This document shows, one piece after another, positions 1-10,565 of a stretch of DNA of 64,000 nucleotides. How positions within the stretch are numbered: the first letter of the stretch is position 1; each line of letters opens with the position of its first letter. The notes beneath the pieces are model-generated. The model made no database searches and was not told the DNA's origin. It saw nothing but the letters and a program-made list of their open reading frames with translations. Origin of the DNA: Ovis canadensis. Lineage: Eukaryota; Chordata; Mammalia; Artiodactyla; Bovidae. The position numbers were made by a program, and so were the translations under genes. Location of the stretch: the NCBI RefSeq assembly GCF_042477335.2, contig NC_091260.1, forward strand, positions 47,077,001-47,141,000. Direction: 5' to 3'.

Positions 1-115
1 TAAACCATAATGGAAAATAATATGAAATATATATATATATAAATGAGTCACTTTATAGCAGAAATTAACACAATATTATGAATCAACTATACATCAATAA
101 AATTTAAGAAAGAAT
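1..115 (+). mobile_element. L1 3' UTR tail
   Basis: This AT-rich stretch ends in the typical ruminant L1 3' terminus: a 'caactatac.tcaataaaatttaa' tail followed by an A-rich end. Only the last ~110 bp is inside the window; the rest of the element lies upstream. Confidence 0.7.
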
Positions 116-219
116 TTTGTATTATTTACTTGCTTTTCTTTTTACTTTCATCACCAGTGTATACTTAGCCCCATATAGATATATTAAGATTTGAATAAAA
201 GTTCTTCTATTGTGATTAT

Positions 220-470
220 TTTGTTGGGTTTATATTTTAGAATTTGGGAATAGAGCTTTTCTTATGCTGAAGACTTGCTTCCTTGGGATATATTCTAGAA
301 GTAGAATTACTAGGTCAATGGATTTGCCTTAAAGTTTTGGACAAATATTGATTGTCAAAATACTTTCCAGGAGGCTTACATCAATTTGTATTTCAGTTTT
401 ACAGCTAAGGGTTATTAGCTTGAAGAATATCATGTTAAAGTATTTTCATATAATTTGGATGAATTTTTTT
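220..470 (-). mobile_element. Old L1 fragment, antisense (ORF2 region)
   Basis: The stretch resembles the complement of an old mammalian L1 ORF2 end: 'tagaagtagaattactaggtca' is split by a few changes and followed by a 'ccaaa.tacttttcca' block. Divergence is high, so this is an ancient copy. Subfamily not assigned. Confidence 0.55.
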
Positions 471-489
471 AAAAGACTGGCTACATTTT

Positions 490-665
490 TTGAAGAAAAC
501 TTTGTATAGAGAAGTATCCACATATCAAGTGGTTAGCTTGAAGAGCTTTTATAAAGAGAACACAGCTTTGTAACTAACACCTAGATCAAAATACAAAACG
601 TTGTCTGCAGATAAAATAGAACATTAACTGTCCTTGTGCTCACTTTCAATTTGAAGACCATTTTG
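490..665. mobile_element. Possible old L1 3'-UTR-like fragment
   Basis: The text around 535-600 ('gtaactaacacctagatcaaaatac') resembles a common old-L1 UTR block. Its order relative to the 220-470 fragment is not that of one simple antisense insertion, so it may be a separate or rearranged piece. Confidence 0.35.
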
Positions 666-1005
666 TATGCAAAAACCTCTAAAGAAAGAAAATTGATGTT
701 GCCTTGACCCATTTAGTTTTGACAGCCAACAGTAAGTTTTCAAATTATGAAGAATGGAGGATTTTGAAAGATTTAAATGTGCTTAACACTGTTACTGTCC
801 TCAAAGTAAAAAGTGGATTTATATTTCTGACCAAAAATCTCTCTTTCTGTTGAAATGGTTTGATGCCATTTGGCTATTAAACCAGATATCTTTGCATATA
901 CTTAGAGTTTTTATCGAGCCATGATAGTGTATCCTGTAGTGCAGGTACCTAAATCCTAGTGTATATAAATCAGGTTTCCCTCAATGCTTGTTTAAGACAC
1001 AGGTT
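666..1005. other. No recognised feature
   Basis: AT-rich DNA without a repeat, gene or RNA I recognise; frames are short and closed. Confidence 0.5.
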
Positions 1006-1018
1006 CAAGGGCTTAGCT

Positions 1019-1221
1019 CATGCTCAGTTGTGTTCAGCTCTTTGTGACCCCATGGGCTGTAGCCCACCAGGCTCCTTCATCCATGGGATTTCTTAGGCAA
1101 GAACACTGGAGCGGGTTGCCATTTCCTCCTCCAGGGGATTTTCTAGACCCAGGGATGGAACCCACGTAGCTTCTGCATAGGCAGGCAGTTTCCTTACTGC
1201 TGAGCCACTTGGGAAGCCTCT
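1019..1221 (-). mobile_element. Bov-tA SINE, antisense
   Basis: Complement of the ruminant tRNA-headed Bov-tA SINE: Bov-A tail at left, tRNA-like A/B-box head ('gagccacttgggaagcc') at right. Flanked by an imperfect 13-bp TSD (caagggcttagct at 1006-1018; caaggactcagct at 1222-1234, two mismatches). Confidence 0.9.
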
Positions 1222-1344
1222 CAAGGACTCAGCTAAGACTCACTAAATCAGCACTTGCATTTTCATGAGCACTTTAGGTGATGCTGATGTATGCACATGG
1301 GCCCTGGACCACACTTTGAGGAGTGTTGTTTTGGAGGATTGTGC

Positions 1345-1551
1345 TGTACTCAGTCGTGTCCAACTCTTTGCGACCGCTTGGACTTTAGTCCTCCAGTCTC
1401 CTCTGTTCACGGGATTTTTCAAGCATGAATACTGAAGTGAATTGCGATTTCCTTCTCCAGGGGGTCTTCCCAACCTCGGGATGGAACCCACGTCTCCTGC
1501 ATCTCCTGCTTTGCAGGTGGATTCTTTACCACTGGGCCGTCAGGGAAGCCC
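1345..1551 (-). mobile_element. Bov-tA SINE, antisense
   Basis: Second antisense Bov-tA about 120 bp beyond the first. It is more diverged ('gaccgcttggactttag' in place of the usual 'gaccccatggactgtag') and keeps the tRNA-like head at its right end. No clear TSD seen. Confidence 0.88.
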
Positions 1552-2026
1552 TGCAGCAGAGGATAAACATCTCTAATTGAAGAAAGACATTCTGGAGTAG
1601 TTACCGTCTAAGAAAATCCATCTACATTGCATGACCTCAGTTTTAAAAATATGCAGTCAAGTGTGTTTCATCCTTTTTTCCATTCTAGCCTCTCCTAGTG
1701 TAGATGTCGACACGTGGTATTTAACATAGGGGTGGTGCAGTTTATGTAACCACAACAGGAAACATCCCACTCAAAACACAGCCCTTGATTGCAACATCTT
1801 TGAAACTGACCTGATAGAATAGGCCTAGCTTTTGAAAGAATCACCCTTAGTTTATTTACCTTGGCAATCTTATGGGCATATTAGTATAATTGTGGTAGCC
1901 AGGTAAAAACATTATAACTTAAGATTTTTACATAACTATATAAGTAACAATAAAATGGAAACAAACCAACAATGACTCCCTTCCATATAGTATTCTATTA
2001 CACCTCAGTTCACCTCTTTGATGCTA
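1552..2026. other. No recognised feature
   Basis: AT-rich unique-looking DNA between SINEs; nothing recognised on either strand. Confidence 0.5.
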
Positions 2027-2041
2027 TAGTTACGTAAGGGA

Positions 2042-2258
2042 AGTGAAGAAGTGTTAGTCGATCAGTCGTGTCCGATTCTTTGTGACCCCATGGACTGTAG
2101 CCCGCCAGGCTCCTCTATTAATGACATTCTTCAGGCAAGAATACTAGAGTGGGTTGCCATTCCCTTCTCCAGGGGATCTTCCTGACCCAGAGATTGAACC
2201 CAGGTTTCCCACACTGTATGCAGATTCTTTGCCATCTGAGCTACCGGGGAAGCCTCCG
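2042..2258 (-). mobile_element. Bov-tA SINE, antisense
   Basis: Full-length antisense Bov-tA. Flanked by a 15-bp TSD with one mismatch (tagttacgtaaggga at 2027-2041; tagttatgtaaggga at 2259-2273), which fixes both ends. Confidence 0.93.
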
Positions 2259-2427
2259 TAGTTATGTAAGGGATTGTTTTATAAAAAGCTTGATAATTCA
2301 CGCATTTAGTCAAAAGAAAAGTTCAGAAAATTGTTCCTCTGTTTTCTTTCTCTGGACACTGAGTAACACTAGAGTTCATATGTTTGTGAGAGTCATTTTA
2401 GAAAAAGTGAAATTGTTATTAAGCAGT

Positions 2428-2639
2428 AAGTGTATGTGCTCAGTCATATCCAACTCTGCAACCCCATGGACTGTACCCTGCCAGGCTCCTCTGATAGAAT
2501 TTTCCAGGCAAGAATACTGGAGCAGGTTGCCATATCTTCTTCCAGGGGATCTTCCCGACCCAGGGATTGAAACTGTGTCTCTTGCATCTCCTGCATTGGC
2601 AGGCAGATTCTTTACCACTGGGTTGCTTGGGAAGCCCAT
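2428..2639 (-). mobile_element. Bov-tA SINE, antisense
   Basis: Full-length antisense Bov-tA between perfect 10-bp TSDs (attaagcagt at 2418-2427 and 2640-2649). It is the fourth antisense copy within 1.7 kb; each has its own flank, so the cluster arose by separate insertions. Confidence 0.93.
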
Positions 2640-2809
2640 ATTAAGCAGTCAAATATTAGGTAATAAGTCATAGAAAAATTTATGTGGGATCTGACTTTTG
2701 CTTTAAATTTATTAATTTGAATTTCTGCTTGACTTCATGGACGAAAGTCATATTGATTTTGACCCCATTGGCTTTGCTTGAATCCCTTTATTTCTTCCCA
2801 TCTCCACTG

Positions 2810-3256
2810 CTTAAGCTGACCCACTTTCTTCCCCTCCTCATCTACATTCAGAGTCTCCTAACAGTTCTCCATTCTATTCATGTCCCTTTCCAATCAATTC
2901 TGCATATGAATTTCAGAGTAGTCATTTTAATAAAATACACTGAGTCATGTTATTCTTCCACCTCAGTGGCTTGCCTCAGCTAAAAAGTCCTCAGAATGGC
3001 CACAGGTCTCTGCATGATCTACTTCTGGCCTCCCTCTACAACCTCAACTTAATCCCAACTCCCTGTTGCTCATGACACTGGAGTCACATTGCCTGCTTTC
3101 CTCACACCCTCATGGTTCTTTGACCCACCCATGCCCTTCCCTAACTCTAAGGCACTAACAAGCTTTAGTGCAAACTGTTTGCTCTGCCTGGAAGTTTCTT
3201 CCCACAGTTTCAGCTGGTTAAAGCCTGCCTTTCTTTCAGATCTGTTCTTTAATGCC
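2810..3256 (+). mobile_element. L2 LINE 3' region, first part
   Basis: Diverged L2-like 3' end: 'cctcaactt..tcccaactccctg', 'tttgctctgcctggaa' and similar blocks of the degraded L2 C-terminal coding and UTR sequence. It is cut by a Bov-A insertion and resumes at 3408. Confidence 0.6.
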
Positions 3257-3266
3257 ACTTGCTTAG

Positions 3267-3397
3267 ACGGTGGTGGTTTAGTCACTCAGTCGTGTTCCAC
3301 TCTTGCGACCCCATGGACTATAGCCTACCAGGCTTCTCTGTCCATGGGATTTCCCAGGCAAGAATACTGGAGTGGGCTGCTGCCTCTTTCTCCAGAG
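3267..3397 (-). mobile_element. Headless Bov-A SINE monomer, antisense
   Basis: A single Bov-A unit without the tRNA-like head, inserted between perfect 10-bp TSDs (acttgcttag at 3257-3266 and 3398-3407). It stops close to the normal tRNA/Bov-A junction. Confidence 0.88.
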
Positions 3398-3407
3398 ACT
3401 TGCTTAG

Positions 3408-3540
3408 GGAGAGCCTCTAAAACTAAATTGTATCTCTCAGTTTTCTCCTCATGGCATATTCTTTTTTCTCAGTACTTATGGCAATCAGTTAATAGATGCA
3501 CGTGTTTGTTAATATCTGCCTTTCCCACTAGTCTATCTTA
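3408..3540 (+). mobile_element. L2 LINE, probable continuation
   Basis: Sequence resuming after the Bov-A insertion ('tctctcagttttctcctcatggc', broken by changes) is compatible with L2 but is too diverged to be firm. Confidence 0.35.
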
Positions 3541-3562
3541 AGAGAAAAATTACACTCATGTT

Positions 3563-3714
3563 CAGTTCAGTTCAGTTCAGTTGCTCAGTCATGTCTGATT
3601 CTTTGCGACCCCATGAATCGCAGCATGCCAGGCCTCCCTGTTCATTGCCAACTCCCAGAGTTCACCCAAACTCATGTGCATTGAGTTGGTGATGCCATCC
3701 AGCCATCTCATCCT
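3563..3714 (-). mobile_element. BovB LINE 3' end, antisense, 5' truncated
   Basis: Starts with the (cagtt)n 3'-terminal repeat of BovB, then its last ~150 bp in antisense. The perfect 10-bp TSD (cactcatgtt at 3553-3562 and 3715-3724) shows it is a complete, severely 5'-truncated insertion. Confidence 0.93.
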
Positions 3715-3789
3715 CACTCATGTTATTCATTACTATACCCAACTGCCAACCAGAACACCTGGCCCAATGAATAAAAGAAAAGATTTGTT

Positions 3790-4142
3790 ACAACCCAGCA
3801 TATTAGTTATCTACTGTGGTGTGACAAATTAATGCAAAAACTTAGACATCAACTTATAATAACATACATGTCTCAGCTCATAGGTTCAATGAACCAAGAA
3901 TTTGGGGTGGTTTGTTGGGTGGCTGCGGTTCAGACTCTCCTGAGTTGTAATCAAGGTGTCAGCCAGGATCATATGCTTCTGAGGGCCTGGGTGGGGTGGG
4001 AGGATCTTTTAGGGGGAGGGGCAGTTACTAATTAATATTTCTGTGCCACACGGGCTGCTTCATAGGGCTGTTTGAGTGTTATCCTCGTGTGGCAGCTGGC
4101 TTCTCCCAGACAGATGACCCAAAGGAGAAGGAGTTTAAGGAG
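3790..4142. repeat. Old mammalian interspersed repeat, left part (family not named)
   Basis: Matches the dispersed mammalian repeat recognised by 'ttatctactg.tgtgacaaatta' and 'aaggtgtcagccaggat'. It is the same type as 50205-50790 and probably 42215-42480. I recall the consensus but not the name. Interrupted by a SINE; resumes at 4361. Confidence 0.5.
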
Positions 4143-4360
4143 GTGTACATACTTAGTCACTAAGTCACATCCAACTCTGTGCAACCCCATTGACTGTAGC
4201 CCACCAGGTTCCTCAGTCTATGGGATTCTCCAGGCAAGAATACTGGAGTGGGTAGCCATTCCCTCCTCCAGGGGAATCTTCCCGGCCCAGGGATCGAGCT
4301 TGCATCTTCTGCGTCTCCTGCATTGCAGATGGATTCTTTATTACTGAGCCACCGGTGAAG
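4143..4360 (-). mobile_element. Bov-tA SINE, antisense, in a 40-bp direct repeat
   Basis: Antisense Bov-tA. The flanks at 4103-4142 and 4361-4400 match at 37 of 40 positions, beginning 'ctcccaga' and ending 'ttaaggag'. A 40-bp flanking duplication is much longer than the usual 7-20 bp TSD. The host sequence is an old repeat. Confidence 0.9.
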
Positions 4361-4400
4361 CTCCCAGATAGATGATCCAAAGGAGAAGGAGATTAAGGAG

Positions 4401-5535
4401 AAGGCCAGCTATATCTTAGTTTTGGCTATCACATACTGTTACTTTTACTGCATCGTATTATTAAAAGCAATTGAGCAAGCACAGGTCACACTTAAAGGGA
4501 GAGAAGACAGCTCCATCTTTGGAAGGGAAGAGTATCAAACTTGTGGACATATTTAGAAACTATCACAGTTCTTTCTCTGACCAAAAAGTACTTATAGTGT
4601 CTTCACATGCAAAATATACTAAACTCTTCCCCTTTCCCTAAAAGTCCCTCTAATAGTCTCAGTCACTTATTTTATCAGTTTAAAATCCATGACTTTGGCT
4701 TCCAAATCAGATCCAAGTGTGAAGAGACTCTTTTAAGTATACCTCTTTAATACCATTTATCAGAAGACCTAGAAATTGAGGAGACATGTTATCTACTCCT
4801 CCAGCAGCCAACATGCAATGGTATGATAGGCCTGGCATAACCACTGTAGAGCTTCCCGTTAAGAAAGGGGAACATGCAGTGTGCACAGAAGTCCCTGGTC
4901 CATGGCAGTTCTGAAACCCAGCTGAGCACAGGTTGAAGTTCTTGATTAAGAAGCAAGGCCTGGAAATAGTTTTTCATGACTCTTGGCTCCACCCTCTTCT
5001 CTTATTTCCCACCTGTGACTGTTGGTTTTGTTTGTTCAGTTAAAGTTTAGTATGTGTCTGTAGCTGAGTAGTTTTTTGCAGCTTGCTTCCTGCTCATAGA
5101 CGTTTGGGGGAGTCTAATGATCTCTTTTCATTTTTCGCTCTCTTTGTCCCTCTCAGTCCAGGTGGGTTGTATCTCTGCCAATGTGTTACATGTAGAAACA
5201 TAAGCATTTATAAGGTACAGGAATTATCTGGAGGAAGAGATAAATTCTGTTTGGGCAAGGAGGGACTGGGAAGGCTCCAGGATGGATTAGGTTTAAGCAG
5301 CATTTAGAAATCCATTAGGAAGACCACATAGAAAGGAACAATCTAAGTATAAGGAAGAATATGTGCAGAAGTACAGTGGACTCAAAATGCATATCTATAG
5401 GGACATGAACATAACTTGTTGTTAATAGAACACATGATATAGCAAGCCCTTGGATTTATCCTATAACATTATTTTTCAAAATATAGTCTATCAATCTCCT
5501 ACATCTAAATCATTTGGGCACTTTCCCCCCACCCC
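4401..5535. other. No recognised feature
   Basis: After the tail of the old repeat (to about 4490) nothing is recognised. There is a pyrimidine-rich stretch at 4560-4660 and no long frame. Confidence 0.45.
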
Positions 5536-5539
5536 GCAA

Positions 5540-5715
5540 ACTTTAAACTTTTTTCTTTTATATTAGGGTATAGCTGATTAACAGTGATAGTTGTGATAGT
5601 TTCAGGCAGACAGCAAAGGGACTCAGCCATACATATATATGTATCCATTTTCCCCCAGACTCCCTGCCAGACAGGCTGCCACATAACACTCAGAACTCCA
5701 TTCATTTCAGCACTT
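5540..5715 (-). mobile_element. L1 3' UTR fragment, antisense
   Basis: Complement of an L1 3' UTR ('gtatagctgattaacag', 'gtttcaggcagacagcaaa', 'catacatatatatgtatcc'), a moderately diverged ruminant L1 end. Confidence 0.65.
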
Positions 5716-5830
5716 ATTAAAACCATAGCTTTTTGATGCTTGCAGCATGAAACCCTCTGGAGAAGAGAGAACCTCTGGAGGAGGGACTTGGGAATCCCTG
5801 TGTTTTAAGATCTGCTCTGCAGGCCATGGG

Positions 5831-6060
5831 AGAAGGCAATGGCAACCCACTCCAGTACTCTTGCCTGGAAAATCCCATGGACGGAGGAGCCTGGTAGGCT
5901 GCAGTCCATGGGGTCGCGAAAAGTCAGACACGACTGAGTGACTTTTTTCACTTTCATGCATTGGAGAAGGAAATGGCAACCCACTCCAGTGTTCTTGCCT
6001 GGAGAATCCCAAGGATGGGGGAGCCTGGTGGGCTGCCTGACTTAGCAGCAGCAGCAGCAG
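5831..6060 (+). mobile_element. BOV-A2 dimeric SINE, internally deleted
   Basis: Two Bov-A monomers in tandem joined by the 'ttcactttcatgcattgg' linker and ended by an AGC-rich tail. The second monomer jumps from 'gtgggctgcc' to 'tgacttagcag', so about 40 bp is missing. Perfect 14-bp TSD (ctgcaggccatggg at 5817-5830 and 6061-6074). Confidence 0.95.
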
Positions 6061-6074
6061 CTGCAGGCCATGGG

Positions 6075-6273
6075 TCTTACACGGTTTTCAGTAGGAGGTG
6101 GCATCCACAGGATGATTTGCGTTTCAATGAATTACGATAAATTACTCCAGGCCCCGTGTGGAGGGTGGAAGATGGTCAGAAAGGGAGATCAGTATGGAGG
6201 CTTTTGTGATGGTCCAATAAGACATATTAAAGGCCTGTAGAGATGGAAAAAAGGAACACTGACATTTTTAAAT
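6075..6273. other. No recognised feature
   Basis: Short unassigned spacer between two SINEs. Confidence 0.5.
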
Positions 6274-6283
6274 ATAATGAAGA

Positions 6284-6405
6284 GGAACTCTGGTGGTATA
6301 ATGGTTAAGACTCTGTTCTTCCATTTCAGGGGGCACAGGTTTGATCCGTGATTGGTGAATTAAGATTCCACATGCTGCATGGCGCAACTGAAAGATAAGA
6401 AAATA
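6284..6405 (+). mobile_element. CHR-type tRNA SINE, short form
   Basis: tRNA-like head with A box ('tggtataatggttaagac') and B-box-like 'aggtttgatcc', then a short body and A-rich end. Perfect 10-bp TSD (ataatgaaga at 6274-6283 and 6406-6415). Confidence 0.85.
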
Positions 6406-6506
6406 ATAATGAAGATAATGACAAGAACATGAATATGAATATAATATATGTGCTGCCAAAGCGAGCACTGAACATGAGTATAATACAATGGATTTTTTAT
6501 GTATCA

Positions 6507-7147
6507 GTTCAGTTCAGTTCAGTTCAGTTGCTCAGTCATGTCCGACTCTTTGTGACCCCATGAATCACAGCATGCCAGGCCTCCCTGTCCATCACCAACT
6601 CCCAGAGTTCACTCAGACTCGCATCCCTCGAGTCAGCGATGCCATCCAGCCATCTCATCCTCTGTCGTCCCCTTCTTCTCCTGCCTCCAATCCCTCCCAG
6701 CATCAGAGTCTTTTCTAATGAGTCAACTCTTCGCATGAGGTGGCCAAAGTACTGGAGTTTCAGCTTCAGCATCATTCCTTCCAAAGAAATCCCAGGGCTG
6801 ATCTCCTTCAGAATGGACTGGTTGGATCTCCTTGCAGTCCAAGGGACTCTCAAGAGTCTTCTCCAACACCACCGTTCAAAAGCATCAATTCTTCGGTGCT
6901 CAGCCTTCTTCACAGTCCAACTCTCACATCCATACCTGACCACTGGAAAAACCATAGCCTTGACTAGATGGACCTTTGTTGGCAAAGTAATGTCTCTGCT
7001 TTTGAATACGCTATCTAGGTTGGTCATAACTTTTCTTCCAAGGAGTAAGCGTCTTTTAATTTCATGGCTGCAATCACCATCTGCAGTGATTTTGGAGCCC
7101 CCAAAAATAAAGTCTGACACTGTTTCCCCATCTATTTCCCATGAAGT
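6507..7147 (-). mobile_element. BovB LINE 3' segment, antisense
   Basis: About 640 bp of BovB in antisense: the (cagtt)n terminus at left, then the coding sequence for the C-terminal part of ORF2. It ends near 'ccatgaagtgatg', where this copy is 5' truncated. Confidence 0.95.
6536..7120 (-). pseudogene. BovB ORF2 C-terminal fragment
   Basis: A 194-codon open frame encoding the region after the RT palm in BovB ORF2: '[16 protein letters not shown]', '[15 protein letters not shown]', '[17 protein letters not shown]', and the basic '[16 protein letters not shown]' tail. The RT catalytic residues are absent, so it cannot act alone. It stays open because the copy is fairly young, not because of any sign of selection. 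Confidence 0.9.
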
Positions 7148-7770
7148 GATGTATACACATATAGATATGTAAAATTTTACAATGCGTGTTTCAAGTTTTG
7201 TGAAAAGACAGCAGAGTCGGAAAATAACACTAGTTGTCAGGGGAATGAAAGATGAGGAAGTGTAGGAGAGACATTTGAACTAGGGTTTGAAGTAGAAATA
7301 GGATTTTACAAAACAAAGAAGGGAGCTTAGATACAGCAAAGAAGCATACATAAAGCAAAGAGAGGACCTATCATGCTTTAGAATAATAGGAAGTGGAGAT
7401 GGATTTAAATATAGTTGCTTGAGGGAAAGTGGTGGTACATGAGGCAGAAAAAAGAAGGCAAGGTCTCCAGAGAGTGTCTGGCTGCTCACCAGGCTGTTTC
7501 TTCCTCTTCCTGAGTGAACACATTTCCTTTGCGCTTAAATGAAGCTGTGTGGTAGAGTCCTCACAATTGCCATGTGGGTGGAAGTTATCTGTACCTTTCT
7601 AGGTCTACAGCTCCTACGTGCTAATCTCCATTTTACAGCAGGTATGCATGGACACCTTAGAAGCCACTTGTTGAAGATGGGCAAACCCAGTAAATAATAA
7701 AGAGACGTCTCAAGGGGTAATGTGAGAGTCTTCCACAAACGTTCAAAAGCTGACTTGTGCATGTTCCCAG
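7148..7770. other. No recognised feature
   Basis: No repeat or coding segment recognised; AT-rich with mixed short frames. Confidence 0.45.
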
Positions 7771-7771
7771 T

Positions 7772-7983
7772 ACAATATTTAAAATAGATAACCAACAAGG
7801 GCCTACTGTACAGCACAGGGAATTCGGTTCAATATTCTGTAATAAACTAAACAGGAAAAGAATTTGAAAAAGAATGGATATGTGTATTCATTATAATTGG
7901 ATACTGAATCCCTTTTGCTATATACCTGTAACTAACACATCATTGTTAATTAACTATACTCCAATATAAAATTAAAAAAAAAA
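7772..7983 (+). mobile_element. L1 3' UTR tail
   Basis: Sense L1 terminus: 'aaatagataaccaacaag', 'ctgtacagcacagggaa', 'aactatactccaatataaaa' and a short poly(A). A 5'-truncated insertion of about 200 bp. Confidence 0.85.
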
Positions 7984-8274
7984 ATCTGTCTTGTGAATGA
8001 AGAGATTCACTCTACTAGGGGTAGGGCCCAAACCAGACACTGAAGGAATAAGTGACAGTTGCAGGGGGAAACAAGTACAACTCCAACTAGAAGGAAGAAA
8101 TTTCTAAGAGAGCTGCTTTTACAGGGCTTTCCTCAGTGAGCTTCCTCTTTCTGAAGAGCTGTCTCGCAGGAGGCTGGGGGACTTCCTGTTCAAGTTTTTG
8201 GTGGAGGACTGAAAGAGAATACTTTTAAGATGTTTTTCAATTTGGGGATTTCAAGACCTGAAGATACATTGAAA

Positions 8275-8410
8275 CTTGGTATCAAATGGCCAGCTCACCA
8301 ACTGAATCCACACTTGTTAATGGTGTGTCTTGGGACAAGTCACAGCCTTTCTGGCCTTCATATTCTCATCAGTAAAATGGGGACCATGATAGAATCTACC
8401 TAACAAGGCT
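8275..8410 (+). mobile_element. MIR SINE, left part
   Basis: Core-SINE blocks in sense: 'ttgggacaagtcacagcc', 'catcagtaaaatggggacc'. Split by a BovB insertion; the right part is at 8664-8745. Confidence 0.75.
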
Positions 8411-8663
8411 TAAGCTGAAACTCCAATACTTTGGCCACCTCATGCGAAGAGTTGACTCATTGGAAAAGACTCTGATGCTGGGAGGGATTGAGGGCAGGAG
8501 GAGAAGGGGACGACAGAGGATGAGATGGCTGGATGGCATCACTGACTCGATGGACGTGAGTCCGAGTGAACTCCGGGAGTTGGTGATGGACAGTGAGGCC
8601 TGGTGTGCTGCGATTCATGGGGTCGCAAAGAGTCGGACATGACTGAGCGACTGAACTGAACTG
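8411..8663 (+). mobile_element. BovB LINE 3' end inserted in a MIR
   Basis: The last ~250 bp of BovB in sense, including 'gatgctgggagggattg' and the (gaact)n terminus. Bounded by a perfect 9-bp TSD (aacaaggct at 8402-8410 and 8664-8672). The MIR is interrupted exactly at the TSD, so the MIR is older. Confidence 0.95.
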
Positions 8664-8745
8664 AACAAGGCTGTTGTAGGGGTTAAAGTTAATAATGCCT
8701 AGTGTATAATGATCACTTAATAAATATTAGCTGTTATTGCTATAG
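8664..8745 (+). mobile_element. MIR SINE, right part
   Basis: Resumes with 'ttaaagttaataatgcctagtg' (interrupted by changes) and 'cacttaataaatattagctgtta', the classic MIR 3' end, directly continuing the left part. Confidence 0.75.
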
Positions 8746-10025
8746 TCTTTAAGGGTGTGTCCTCCCCACCCCACATGAGGCATGTAAGTGATCTCTTCCT
8801 TATATATATCATTATCCATGTTTTCCCATTGATTATATAAACGTTGACTTTGAATTCTGTTTCATTTTGTGTGTATGGCCATAGTCACCCTTTCCATGTA
8901 CATAAGTTTGAATCAGCAAACAAAATTTAGCAGTTACAAAATTTGCATTAACTTCTCATCTACTTATTAATAATTTCTATTTCCTCAGGGTCATCTCTAA
9001 CAACTTGTTAAACAGGCTCAGCTATCACATGATTATGAGAATAAGCACAGAAAATTTAAACACTTAATTATACACACTCACAATATATATGCAATTCTCA
9101 GGAAAAATAACCCTTAAATTAACTTTAAGGAAAAGAGAACTTAATTTTCTTAATGACTTTGTATCTTTTCCTGAAACCTGTCTTTCTTTTAGTTCCTGGG
9201 AGTATGGCCTATATCAACTTGCATAATTATGTGAAATATTGTTAGAGAGCTTTAGAGAACCCAACCAGATTATAATGCAGTAGTCTCTTGATTCCCAGGA
9301 ATATAACTCTTGACTATTAAAAAAAAAGGTGATTAACATGATATCTATTACTTCCTATTTTCTGTGATCTGGCTGGCTGCCTTGGCTTTAATGAGAAGGC
9401 TGGACCTTACATGGCTGGGAAAGTTTATTAGCTTTGCCTAAATTAAACTAGTGCCATATAGTAGGAGAGAGGCTATCACTGCCCCTTTGTTACTTTTGGC
9501 AATCCTCCCGTTTCTCTTTTGTGATAAATTACCCACCCTTTGGCTCCTGATTATCTACCAGGGAAACAGGTTATTGCTTTGTGGAACCGAGGGGGAAGTA
9601 TATTATCATTTAATTTTCAACTGCAAGGGTTGGTATACTGTGTCAGAAACAAATAAATCTGAACAATTACTCATCTAATGTTTAAACAATTCTGGGTTCC
9701 TTTTATTAGGACTTTATGGAAGCCTGTCTGCAAAGGTTCATGGTCTGCTCTTGTTGGCAGATATTCAGGTGGTGAGGCCCTGACTGGTTCTCCATCCCAG
9801 AAACAAAGATGGTCTCTTGTCTTCTAGGGAGTCAGACATTTGCTGGAGTGGTGCTCACACAATAAGAGCGTAGCTTGGACAAGTACCACGGATGTGTTTA
9901 AAGGAGAATCCTCCATTCAAAGCAGGGGTTTTACACACCAAATTATCAACAGTGAATATTTCGTTGGAGAAGGATTTGGTGGATGGTCAGTGATTAGGAA
10001 CAGCTTGCTTTTTTACCTTTATATA
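8746..10025. other. No recognised feature, long unassigned stretch
   Basis: About 1.3 kb of AT-rich DNA with no identifiable repeat. A 75-codon frame at 9451-9678 has no recognisable motif and is near chance length. Confidence 0.45.
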
Positions 10026-10027
10026 AG

Positions 10028-10193
10028 GGGATGACAGACGATGAGATGGCTGGATGGCATCACTAACTCAATGGACGTGAGTCTTAGTAAACTCCGGGAG
10101 TTGGTGATGGACAGGGAGGCCTGGCGTGCTGCGATTCATGGGGCTGCAAAGAGTCGGACATGACTGAGTGACTGAACTGAACTGAACTGAACT
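10028..10193 (+). mobile_element. BovB LINE 3' end, short
   Basis: The last ~165 bp of BovB in sense with the (gaact)n terminal repeat at 10170-10193. Severely 5' truncated; no clear TSD found. Confidence 0.9.
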
Positions 10194-10565
10194 CACATTG
10201 TTTGATTAAAAAAAATCAAATTGGTACAAATTACATTCACAATAAAAATGAGGACAAGAACTTGTGGCTCTCAAAATTAACAGTGCTTTTAATTTTGGGG
10301 AGATACTCTGACTCCATACACTGTCCTTGCTAAAAATCAAGAAGTTGTTCAGTTTTTGCATGTATTTCAGAAATCACCCTCTCACTTGGCTTAGAGTGTG
10401 TATTTTAGAATTAGGCTTCATTGAATAGAGAAAAAGAAAAGACATATGACATGGGGAGGAAGGCAGAAAATGAGGTAATATGTGCAAACCAGGGTTCTTG
10501 AGTCACTGATTCTAAGAAAATGACTTTATGGGAGAGGAAAGTAAACCTCTCAAAATGAGTAAATT
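10194..10565. other. No recognised feature
   Basis: AT-rich sequence between a BovB end and a MaLR LTR; nothing identified. Confidence 0.45.

Noticed and set aside
6030..6062. CAG/AGC repeats as coding polyglutamine tracts
   Set aside because: They are the 3' tails of BOV-A2 SINEs (also at 32724 and 55389).
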